Positions 1-5,887 of a DNA stretch of 8,352 bases are shown here, piece by piece. Location: the NCBI GenBank assembly GCA_018780025.1, contig JADMKH010000295.1, forward strand, positions 1,044-9,395, written 5' to 3'. A program made the position numbers and the translations under genes. The stretch's first letter is position 1. The number at the start of each line of letters is the position of its first letter. The notes under the pieces were generated by a model. The model searched no databases. It had not been told where the DNA came from and saw only the letters and a list, made by a program, of their open reading frames with translations. This stretch comes from Thiobacillus sp. (lineage in GTDB: Bacteria; Pseudomonadota; Gammaproteobacteria; Burkholderiales; Thiobacillaceae).

Positions 1-14
1 ATCCCCGCCCGCTG

Positions 15-39
15 TGTCGGGAAGGTGTTCCCGACCTAC
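15..39 (-). repeat. REP-like palindrome with GTAG head
   Basis: Bases 16-23 (GTCGGGAA) and 28-35 (TTCCCGAC) form a perfect 8-bp stem with a 4-base loop. Read on the minus strand, the stem is preceded directly by GTAG (39-36). A GTAG or GGAG tetranucleotide next to a short G/C-rich hairpin is the known architecture of REP elements mobilised by RAYT (TnpA_REP) proteins, and very similar GTAGGTCGGG palindromes are common in proteobacterial intergenic DNA. A single copy is visible and no RAYT gene is in the window. An open frame running through the palindrome to a stop at 61-63 is probably accidental. Confidence 0.5.
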
Positions 40-87
40 GGCATCCATGCGGCCAACAGATAACGGTGAAAGAGCCTTACTGAGATT

Positions 88-327
88 CCTTTACCTGAGT
101 AAAGGTGACGCGGAGGGAAAAGGAAAGCCGCCTCACCTGCTTTCTGGTGGGTCACGGGGCGATATGAACATCTTAACATCCCTGGGTTAACGATTCGTTG
201 CGGCCGATGAGCATCCACCTCGCGTTTCAAAATCGCGGCGCAACTGGCCTCGCCCCTTCAGGGAAGGCTAACGTAAAGGCAGGTGTTGCTGGAGAGGCAG
301 TACGAGGGGTGCCCGCGATAACGGACA
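88..327 (+). ncRNA. Candidate structured non-coding RNA, family unassigned
   Basis: No credible gene is seen here, but the stretch is dense in mutually compatible helices. Those I can pair by eye are: 88-94/99-105 with a CTGA loop (7 bp); 104-108/133-137 continued by 110-113/128-131 across a C-C mismatch, with a purine-rich loop; 146-152/213-219 (7 bp with one G-U) closing a long branch; 221-224/234-237; 255-259/263-267 with an AGG loop; and 310-315/322-327 with one mismatch. Alternative pairings include 240-244/285-289 and 247-251/294-298. Unpaired segments are purine-rich when read on the + strand, which suggests that strand is the RNA. The size and helix density recall HEARO/omega RNAs of IscB-type IS200/IS605 elements, but I cannot confirm the family and no iscB follows. 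Ends are approximate. It could also be a degraded mobile-element end. Confidence 0.33.
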
Positions 328-342
328 GGATGAATTCGCATT

Positions 343-398
343 CTTCAATAGCCAGGCGCTATTGAAGGAGTTCGATGGTCACTGCCATGAACAGGCAG
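343..398. repeat. Two compact hairpins between structured region and hupB
   Basis: Bases 343-352 and 358-367 form a perfect 10-bp stem (CTTCAATAGC/GCTATTGAAG) around a 5-base loop. Bases 382-386 and 394-398 form a 5-bp stem (CTGCC/GGCAG) around a 7-base loop. Neither is followed by a T-run on either strand, so they are not standard intrinsic terminators. The 10-bp palindrome is the kind of subterminal hairpin seen at ends of IS200/IS605-type elements, but it could equally be an RNA-processing or attenuation structure. The function is not shown by the sequence. Confidence 0.4.
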
Positions 399-410
399 CG
401 ATCCATCTGG

Positions 411-432
411 TCTTTCCGCCAAGACGGAAAGA
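411..432 (-). terminator. Possible terminator or 3' stem-loop of hupB
   Basis: TCTTTCCG (411-418) and CGGAAAGA (425-432) form a perfect 8-bp stem with a 6-base loop, starting 11 bases beyond the hupB stop on the minus strand. Position and stability fit a transcript 3' end. The bases that follow on the minus strand (CCAGATGG) contain no U-run, so intrinsic termination would be weak. It may instead protect the 3' end of the hup mRNA. Confidence 0.35.
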
Positions 433-443
433 TCGATACAAGC

Positions 444-728
444 TTACTTCTTGACGCCGTTTACCACTGCCTTCAGCGTTGCGCCCGCCTTGAATGCCGG
501 AACCTTGGCAGCCTTGATTTTCAACTCTTCGCCGGTCTTGGGGTTGCGACCGGTGCGAGCGGCGCGCTTGCGCACTTCAAACGTGCCAAAACCAACCAGC
601 GTGAGGGAGTCACCTTTTTTGAGGGTGCCCGAGATGATGTCGATCAAAGCTGCGACTGAACGCTCGGCATCTGCCTTGGTGGAATCGGTCTGGGCAGCCA
701 GTGCGTCGATGAGTTCTTTTCTGTTCAT
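444..728 (-). CDS. hupB: DNA-binding protein HU (HU-beta type)
   Basis: This encodes a 94-residue HU, a small basic nucleoid protein that dimerises, bends DNA without strong sequence preference and compacts the chromosome. The sequence begins MNRKELIDAL and carries the family signature GFGTFEVRKRAARTGRNPKTGEE at about residues 46-68. It includes the basic beta-arm and the conserved arm-tip proline (P63) that intercalates between base pairs. Length is standard (about 90 residues). An in-frame ATG lies five codons upstream at 743, but a GGAG at 741-738 sits 9 bases before the ATG at 728, and HU proteins start exactly there, so I use 728. The gene is monocistronic, with a good promoter at 771-799 and a stem-loop after the stop. 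I see nothing odd in the protein. HU-alpha versus HU-beta naming is not settled by sequence alone. Confidence 0.96.
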   Translation of the reverse strand: MNRKELIDALAAQTDSTKADAERSVAALIDIISGTLKKGDSLTLVGFGTFEVRKRAARTGRNPKTGEELKIKAAKVPAFKAGATLKAVVNGVKK

Positions 729-737
729 ATTTTGAAT

Positions 738-741
738 CTCC
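738..741 (-). promoter_or_regulatory. Ribosome binding site deciding hupB start
   Basis: GGAG on the minus strand lies 9 bases before the ATG at 728. It overlaps the codons that would follow the alternative ATG at 743, which supports the downstream start. Confidence 0.7.
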
Positions 742-770
742 ATAGGTCAATGTGGACAAGTCCATTGCGG

Positions 771-799
771 ATTATTGTGAATACATGGCTTGCTGGCAA
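771..799 (-). promoter_or_regulatory. Sigma70-type promoter for hupB
   Basis: On the minus strand, TTGCCA (799-794) matches the -35 consensus at 5 of 6 bases. AATAAT (776-771) matches the -10 at 5 of 6, and the spacer is exactly 17 bases. Transcription would start near 763-765, giving a leader of about 35 bases before the HU start codon. An A/T-rich stretch (about 803-810, TAAATTTA) lies just upstream and could act as an UP-like element. This is the clearest promoter in the window. Confidence 0.65.
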
Positions 800-1030
800 T
801 ACTTAAATTTACCGTCTTTCGGGCGAAGCCGCTGATTCAGCCGGGATCAGGCGGATAGCAGGCGGGGGGGCAAGATGCTGTTTCTCCATATAAACATGGA
901 GTTAGCTGTAAAAAGACGCTCGACGCATGCGCCCAGACAGCCCATGAAGCTTGATCGCGCACCCTGACCGGGGTCAGGCTCCAGCCCGCCGCAGTGACGC
1001 ATCGGGAGGGTTTGGCCGTTCTGTCCAGCC
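800..1030. other. Intergenic region with inverted repeats, no gene seen
   Basis: The hupB-dacC gap is about 360 bases including the promoter and terminator listed separately. The rest holds three inverted repeats: CTCCAT 884-889 with ATGGAG 896-901; CCTGACC 963-969 with GGTCAGG 972-978 (effectively a 6-bp stem with a CGGG loop); and GTTTGGC 1010-1016 with GCCAAAC 1028-1034 (7 bp, 11-base loop), whose right arm overlaps the tail of the dacC terminator. A run of eight G occurs at 863-870. Open frames across this stretch show no recognisable protein and no ribosome binding site that I trust. Confidence 0.5.
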
Positions 1031-1065
1031 AAACAAAAGGCGGCCCCGCTTCCGGGTGCCGCCTT
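1031..1065 (-). terminator. Rho-independent terminator of dacC
   Basis: On the minus strand, AAGGCGGC (1065-1058) pairs with GCCGCCTT (1044-1037). Inside this, CCCG and CGGG pair across an A-G mismatch around a GAAG loop. The stem is followed by TTTTGTTT. It begins 22 bases after the dacC stop, in the correct orientation. Confidence 0.85.
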
Positions 1066-1087
1066 CAATGTCCCTATCCAGAGCCCG

Positions 1088-2242
1088 TCAGCTGAACAGC
1101 CCCTTGAAGAACAACACAATGCTGTCCCACGAGCGACGGAAAAAACCGCCTTCTTCAACCGCCTCCAGCGCCACCACATCGGTCTGCTTCAGCACTTTGT
1201 CGCCCTGGCGGATTTCAATTTTCCCCACCACATCGCCGGGCTTCACCGGTGCAATCAATTTTGGATTCAACAAGAGCATCGTACTCAGTGTGGCGACTTC
1301 ACCGCGCGGCATGCTGGTTGCAAGATCGCTTGCCAGCCCGGCTTTGACCGTGCGGGCCGCCCCTTTCCAGACCTGCGCGCTGGCCAGTACGGTGCCTTTT
1401 TTATGGAAGGTCTTGCTTTCGAAGAAGTTGAAACCATAGCCCAGCAGTTTGGCGGTTTCAGCCGCACGTGCGGCTTCGCTTTCCGTGCCGAATACGGCGG
1501 CAATCAGGCGCTGGCCATCCCGCTGGGAAGACGCCACCAGGCAATAGCCCGCTTCATCGGTGTGGCCGGTTTTCAGGCCGTCGACGCCGTCGTCGCGCCA
1601 CAGCAGCAGGTTGCGGTTGGGCTGCTTGATGCCGTTCCACAAAAATTCTTTCTGCGCATAAATCGCATAGTGCGCAGGGTCTTCATAAATGATCGCGCGC
1701 GCCAGGGTCGCCATGTCGCGTGCCGTTGAATAGTGTCCCTCGGCAGGCCAGCCGGTTGCGTTTTTGAAATGGCTGTTGACCATGCCCAGACGCTTCGCCT
1801 CGCTATTCATCAGCGAGGCGAAGGTGTCTTCTTCGCCCGCGATACGTTCAGCCAGTGCCACACTGGCGTCGTTGCCCGACTGAATGATGATGCCGTGGAA
1901 CAGGTCGTTGACCGAGACCTGGTTACCCACCCCGACAAACATCTTCGAGCCGCCCATGCGCCAGGCTTTTTCACTGATGGTGACCTGATCGTTCTCCTTG
2001 AGCCGGCCGCGCTTGATTTCCAGCGTGGCGATGTAGGCGGTCATCAGCTTGGTCAGGCTGGCGGGAGGCAGGCGCAGGTCGCCCTGGTGGTTGACCAGAA
2101 CAGTGCCGCTGGCGGCATCCATCAACACATACGATTTGGCGGCCAGTTCGGGCGGTGGCGGCACGGCGGCACCCCAGGCGACTGTCGCCATTAACAAACT
2201 GGAAAGCAATACGAGTCGCTGCGGTAAAGACAGGGTAATCAT
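1088..2242 (-). CDS. dacC: D-alanyl-D-alanine carboxypeptidase (PBP5/6 family)
   Basis: This is a penicillin-binding serine DD-carboxypeptidase that trims the terminal D-Ala from peptidoglycan pentapeptides, acting in the periplasm on the outer face of the inner membrane. From the chosen start the protein has 384 residues. It has a signal peptide (MITLSLPQR, hydrophobic 10-23, cleavage near A25), the nucleophile motif SLTK (S62-K65), SGN (122-124), KTG (224-226), then the beta-rich C-terminal domain. It ends in an amphipathic helix (FFRRSWDSIVLFFKGLF) that anchors the enzyme to the membrane. The frame extends to an ATG at 2305, but the start at 2242 gives a standard signal peptide while the longer form places 21 atypical residues before it. 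Neither start has a strong ribosome binding site. It is transcribed alone, divergent from the symporter gene, with a clear terminator. The choice of dacC over dacA is by general similarity. Confidence 0.92.
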   Translation of the reverse strand: MITLSLPQRLVLLSSLLMATVAWGAAVPPPPELAAKSYVLMDAASGTVLVNHQGDLRLPPASLTKLMTAYIATLEIKRGRLKENDQVTISEKAWRMGGSKMFVGVGNQVSVNDLFHGIIIQSGNDASVALAERIAGEEDTFASLMNSEAKRLGMVNSHFKNATGWPAEGHYSTARDMATLARAIIYEDPAHYAIYAQKEFLWNGIKQPNRNLLLWRDDGVDGLKTGHTDEAGYCLVASSQRDGQRLIAAVFGTESEAARAAETAKLLGYGFNFFESKTFHKKGTVLASAQVWKGAARTVKAGLASDLATSMPRGEVATLSTMLLLNPKLIAPVKPGDVVGKIEIRQGDKVLKQTDVVALEAVEEGGFFRRSWDSIVLFFKGLFS

Positions 2243-2367
2243 GGATTTGTCGGTGAGTTGAAAAAGGTAAAGGATATTGAAGCTGACAGACACGCAAAAC
2301 AGCATGTTGGTTCAGGATAACATCGCGCCCCGCTGCGCGTCAGTGTTGCGCCTTCGGCCTGTTAAAC

Positions 2368-2389
2368 TCCGGGCATGCCGACTCCCGGA
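2368..2389 (+). promoter_or_regulatory. Hairpin just before symporter start codon
   Basis: TCCGGG (2368-2373) and CCCGGA (2384-2389) form a 6-bp stem with a 10-base loop ending 10 bases before the ATG at 2400, where a ribosome binding site would sit. It could damp translation initiation. No regulator binding is implied by the sequence. I found no convincing promoter in the 157-base divergent gap. Confidence 0.3.
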
Positions 2390-2399
2390 CTCTGCCCGC

Positions 2400-3713
2400 A
2401 TGGCCAAGCCTGAAGCCCACCACCTGACCCGCCGGATCGTGATCGCGATGCTTGCCGGCATCGTGCTCGGCGTCATTCTGAACCAGTTGGGCGCGGCATC
2501 CTGGGTCCAGCTGTTTGTGATAGACGGCGTGCTGCAGGTGGTCGGATCGGTGTTCGTGGCGGCGCTGAAGATGATGGTGGTGCCGCTGGTGTTCGTGTCG
2601 CTGGTGGTGGGTGTCACCGCCTTGTCGGACCTGAAGGCGCTGGGACGCATCGGCATCAAGGCGTTGTCGCTGTACCTGGCCACCACCGCGATTGCGGTCA
2701 CGATTGCGTTATCGCTGGCGGGCATGGTCGGCCCCGGCCAGGGCTTCGACGCCGGCGCAACCACCGCCAGCTTTTCCGGCAAGGAAGCGCCGCCGCTGAC
2801 CCAGGTGCTGATCAACATGATGCCGACCAACCCGGTGGCCGCAATGGCCGAAGGCAACATGCTGCAGATAATTGTGTTCGCGCTGCTGTTCGGCATGGCC
2901 GTGACGATGTCCGGCGCGCGCGGCAAGCATGTGCTGAATCTGTTCACCGACCTCGATGCGGTGATCATGCACATGGTCGAGTGGATCATGCGGCTTGCGC
3001 CCTATGGCGTGTTCGCACTGATCGCCCGCACCTTCGCCACCCAGGGGCTCGACCTCTTGCTGCCGCTGGCCGCTTATTTCCTGACGCTGACCGCCGCGCT
3101 GATGATCCAGCTATTCGGCACCTACCCGCTGTTGCTGCGCCTGCTGGGCTCGCTCAACCCGCTCACTTTCCTGAAGAAAATGCGCGACCCGGCGGCGTTC
3201 GCGTTTTCCACCGCCAGTTCCGGCGCCACCATCCCGGTCACCCTGCACACGGTGGAACACAAGATGGGCGTGAACAACAGCATCGCCGCGTTCAGCGTGC
3301 CGCTGGGCGCCACCATCAACATGGACGGCACCGCGATGATGCAAGGCGTGGCCACGGTGTTCATCGCCAACGTCTACGGTATCGATCTTTCGATGACCGA
3401 TTACCTGCTGGTGGTACTGACCGCCACCCTCGCTTCGGTCGGCACCGCTGCGGTGCCGGGGGTCGGCCTGGTGACGCTGACCATGGTGCTCGGCCAGGTT
3501 GGCCTGCCGGTCGAGGGCATCGCGCTCATCATCGGCGTCGACCGCCTGCTCGACATGATGCGCACCACGGTCAACGTCACCGGCGACTGCGCGGTCAGCT
3601 GCATCGTCGCCAAGAGTGAGCACGCGCTCGATCAATCAATTTTCAACGACCCGGCTGCCGGCTCGATCGAGTCGGCCACGCGCCATTCCATTCCCACCCC
3701 ACCCACGCCCTGA
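2400..3713 (+). CDS. Dicarboxylate/amino acid:cation symporter (SDF family)
   Basis: This inner-membrane secondary transporter of the GltP/DctA/GltPh family imports acidic amino acids or C4-dicarboxylates with H+ or Na+. The chosen start gives 437 residues, normal for the family. Visible features are a first membrane helix at RRIVIAMLAGIVLGVIL, the HP1 serine-rich motif STASSGAT (S273, S274), the TM7 motif NMDGT (307-311), HP2 around AAVPGVGLVTLTM, and the TM8 motif DMMRTTVNVTGD (385-396). The arginine at 388 corresponds to R397 of GltPh, which binds the substrate side-chain carboxylate, so an acidic substrate is likely. The frame opens at an ATG at 2277, but those extra 41 residues are Arg-rich, unlike family N-termini, and overlap the dacC leader region. 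The ribosome binding site at 2400 is weak. pyrD follows after two bases. The exact substrate (glutamate, aspartate, succinate, orotate) cannot be read from sequence. Confidence 0.92.
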   Translation: MAKPEAHHLTRRIVIAMLAGIVLGVILNQLGAASWVQLFVIDGVLQVVGSVFVAALKMMVVPLVFVSLVVGVTALSDLKALGRIGIKALSLYLATTAIAVTIALSLAGMVGPGQGFDAGATTASFSGKEAPPLTQVLINMMPTNPVAAMAEGNMLQIIVFALLFGMAVTMSGARGKHVLNLFTDLDAVIMHMVEWIMRLAPYGVFALIARTFATQGLDLLLPLAAYFLTLTAALMIQLFGTYPLLLRLLGSLNPLTFLKKMRDPAAFAFSTASSGATIPVTLHTVEHKMGVNNSIAAFSVPLGATINMDGTAMMQGVATVFIANVYGIDLSMTDYLLVVLTATLASVGTAAVPGVGLVTLTMVLGQVGLPVEGIALIIGVDRLLDMMRTTVNVTGDCAVSCIVAKSEHALDQSIFNDPAAGSIESATRHSIPTPPTP

Positions 3714-3715
3714 CC

Positions 3716-4744
3716 ATGCTCTATCCGCTGATTCGTTCCGCCCTGTTCTCGCTCGATCCTGAGGACGCGCACGGCCTGACCCTGTCCAGTCTCGACGTTG
3801 CGCATGCGCTCGGCCTGCTCAAACTGTTGCCGCGCGCGCCGGGCAAGCCGGTGCGCGTCATGGGCATCGATTTTCCCAACGCAGTGGGACTGGCCGCCGG
3901 CCTCGACAAGGACGGCGCGCACATCAAGGCGCTGGCGGCGCTGGGCTTCGGCTTCATCGAAATCGGCACCGTGACGCCGCGCCCTCAGCCAGGCAACCCA
4001 AAGCCGCGCCTGTTCCGCCTGCCTGCGGCCGACGCCATCATCAACCGCATGGGCTTCAATAACCGGGGCGTCGACAACCTGGTGCGCAATGTCGAGGCGA
4101 GCGGTTTCACGGGCGTGCTCGGCATCAACATCGGCAAGAACAAGGACACCCCCAACGAACACGCGGTAGACGATTACCTCGCCTGCCTCGACAGCGTCTA
4201 TGCGCACGCCAGTTATGTCACGGCGAACATCTCCTCGCCCAACACGCAGAACCTGCGCGAACTGCAAAAGGACGAGGCGCTCGACGCCTTGCTGTCGGCA
4301 ATCAAGCTGCGGCAATCCGAACTCGCGCAGCAACACGGAAAATATGTGCCGATCGCGCTGAAAATCGCCCCCGATCTCGACGACGCGCAGATCGCTGCAA
4401 TTGCCGCGCTGCTGATGATGCACCGCATCGATGCGGTGATCGCCACCAACACCACGATCGCGCGCGATGCCGTCGCCGGCCTGCCGAATGCCGATGAAAC
4501 GGGCGGACTGTCCGGCGCGCCGGTGCGAGCGGCATCCGCCCGCGTGATCGCTTCCCTGTCACGCCACCTGAAGAACGAAGTGCCGATCATTGGCGTGGGC
4601 GGGATTTTTTCAGGTGATGACGCAGCGGAAAAAATCGCGGCCGGTGCCTCGCTGGTTCAACTTTATTCCGGACTGATTTATCGCGGCCCCAAGCTGGTGA
4701 ATGAGTGCGTGCAGCGGCTCGCAATCAACACCCCCGCCACGTAA
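3716..4744 (+). CDS. pyrD: Dihydroorotate dehydrogenase (quinone), class 2
   Basis: This FMN enzyme oxidises dihydroorotate to orotate in de novo pyrimidine synthesis and passes electrons to membrane quinones. It has 342 residues, close to E. coli PyrD. The N-terminal amphipathic part (MLYPLIRSALFSLDPEDAH) is the class 2 membrane/quinone-binding extension. Next are GLAAGLDKDG (FMN site), EIGTVTPRPQPGNPKPRLFR, and NRMGFNN. NISSPNT (N171-P175) carries the catalytic base Ser174, where class 1 enzymes have Cys. Further on are KIAPDL, ATNTT, and the phosphate-binding GVGGI followed by LVQLYSGLIYRGP. The start codon is two bases after the stop of the symporter gene (TGACCATG) and no ribosome binding site is visible, so translation may depend on coupling to the upstream gene. 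The next gene, ald, is 63 bases away. Confidence 0.97.
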   Translation: MLYPLIRSALFSLDPEDAHGLTLSSLDVAHALGLLKLLPRAPGKPVRVMGIDFPNAVGLAAGLDKDGAHIKALAALGFGFIEIGTVTPRPQPGNPKPRLFRLPAADAIINRMGFNNRGVDNLVRNVEASGFTGVLGINIGKNKDTPNEHAVDDYLACLDSVYAHASYVTANISSPNTQNLRELQKDEALDALLSAIKLRQSELAQQHGKYVPIALKIAPDLDDAQIAAIAALLMMHRIDAVIATNTTIARDAVAGLPNADETGGLSGAPVRAASARVIASLSRHLKNEVPIIGVGGIFSGDDAAEKIAAGASLVQLYSGLIYRGPKLVNECVQRLAINTPAT

Positions 4745-4807
4745 ACCTTTACACGCATCCAGCCACTCGGGTTAGGGTGTTCTTCATACATCTCCAAGAG
4801 GTTAACC

Positions 4808-5887
4808 ATGCACATCGGCATCCCCAAGGAAATCAAGGACCACGAATACCGGGTGGCGCTCACGCCCGAAGGCGCGCGTGAACTGATTCAGGCGGGCCAT
4901 CGCGTCAGCATCGAAACCCAGGCAGGTGCTGCGGTCGGGTTGAGCGACGAGGCCTATCAATCGGCAGGCGCCACCATCGTGGCAACCGCAACCGAAGCCT
5001 ACGCGGCCGAGCTGGTGGTCAAGGTGAAAGAGCCGCAACGCTCCGAGGTGGCTGCCTTGCGCAATGGACAGTTACTGTTCTGCTATCTGCATCTGGCTGC
5101 CGCACCCGACCTTGCGCGCGAACTGATGGATCGTGGCGTGACCGCAATTGCCTATGAAACAGTCAGCACAGCAAGTGGCGCGCTGCCGCTGTTGCTGCCG
5201 ATGTCCAACATCGCCGGACGGCTGGCGCCGCAGATGGGCGCACTGGGATTGCACAAGACGCATGGCGGCAACGGCAAGCTGATCGGCGGCCTGCCCGGTG
5301 TGCCCCCCGCGCATGCGGTCATCATCGGGGCCGGCGTGGTGGGCATGGGGGCGACGCGGGTTGCAGTCGGACTGGGCGCGCGCGTGACCTTGATCGACCG
5401 TCTGGTCGACAAACTCATCCAGGCCGAAACGCAGTTCGGCGCGCGGGTGGAAACCCGCTTCTCGTCGCCCGATGCGATTGCCGACAGCCTTGCGCAAGCC
5501 GATATTGTGATCGGCGCCGCGCAGATTCCAGGCCGCCACACACCGCGCCTGATCAGCCACGCTTTGCTGAAAAAAATGCGCCCGGGTTCAGTGCTGGTGG
5601 ATGTGGCCATCGACCAGGGTGGCGTCGCGGAAACCTCGCGCCCCACCACCCATAGCGATCCGTTTTTTATCGTCGATGACATTGTCCATTATTGCGTCAC
5701 CAATATGCCCGGCGCGGTGGCGCGTTCCGCCACCGATGCGCTCACCCATGCAAGCCTGCCCTACATCCTGGCGCTGGCAGAACAAGGTTTGGCCGCAGCC
5801 GATACGGCCGCCGAGTTGAAGGCGGGATTACAGGTCCACGCCGGACAAATCATGCACGCCGGTTTGGCGCAGGACCTGTCAGGCTAG
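4808..5887 (+). CDS. ald: Alanine dehydrogenase
   Basis: This is an NAD-dependent enzyme that interconverts L-alanine with pyruvate plus ammonium, in the cytosol, usually as a hexamer. At 359 residues it is slightly shorter than the usual ~370. Substrate and catalytic residues known in the family are present: R15 (in EYRVALTP), K74 (KVKEP), H95 (YLHLAA) and D269 (VAIDQGG). The Rossmann motif GAGVVG spans 174-179 with D197 after the second strand. Family landmarks SRPTTHSDP and HYCVTNMPGAV follow. The usual nucleotide-site form is G-G-G-V-V-G; here it is GAGVVG, which still fits GxGxxG. The start is supported by AGAGG (4797-4801) 6 bases upstream. The gene may share the pyrD transcript, but the 63-base gap could hold a weak promoter of its own. 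Its last 38 bases overlap the 3' end of gpmA on the opposite strand. Confidence 0.96.
   Translation: MHIGIPKEIKDHEYRVALTPEGARELIQAGHRVSIETQAGAAVGLSDEAYQSAGATIVATATEAYAAELVVKVKEPQRSEVAALRNGQLLFCYLHLAAAPDLARELMDRGVTAIAYETVSTASGALPLLLPMSNIAGRLAPQMGALGLHKTHGGNGKLIGGLPGVPPAHAVIIGAGVVGMGATRVAVGLGARVTLIDRLVDKLIQAETQFGARVETRFSSPDAIADSLAQADIVIGAAQIPGRHTPRLISHALLKKMRPGSVLVDVAIDQGGVAETSRPTTHSDPFFIVDDIVHYCVTNMPGAVARSATDALTHASLPYILALAEQGLAAADTAAELKAGLQVHAGQIMHAGLAQDLSG

Noticed and set aside
36..230. 64-codon open frame on the - strand through the structured region
   Set aside because: No ribosome binding site, no recognisable domain, runs into the REP palindrome and coincides with the nested RNA helices; likely chance.
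60..440. Known riboswitch, RNase P RNA, tmRNA or group II intron
   Set aside because: I looked for the conserved cores of these families and did not find them, so the region is reported as unassigned.
375..735. Two + strand open frames of 94 codons
   Set aside because: They lie antisense to the well-supported hupB gene and have no independent support.
2277..2399. N-terminal extension of the symporter from the ATG at 2277
   Set aside because: The 41 extra residues are Arg-rich and do not resemble family N-termini; the start at 2400 gives normal length and leads directly into TM1.
2981..3635. Long open frames on both strands inside the symporter gene
   Set aside because: They have His/Arg/Gly-rich low-information content typical of shadow frames in GC-rich genes, and the symporter frame carries all family motifs.
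4748..4776. Possible promoter for ald (TTTACA, 17 bases, GTTAGG)
   Set aside because: The -10 half matches consensus at only two positions; not reliable, though ald could still have its own promoter.
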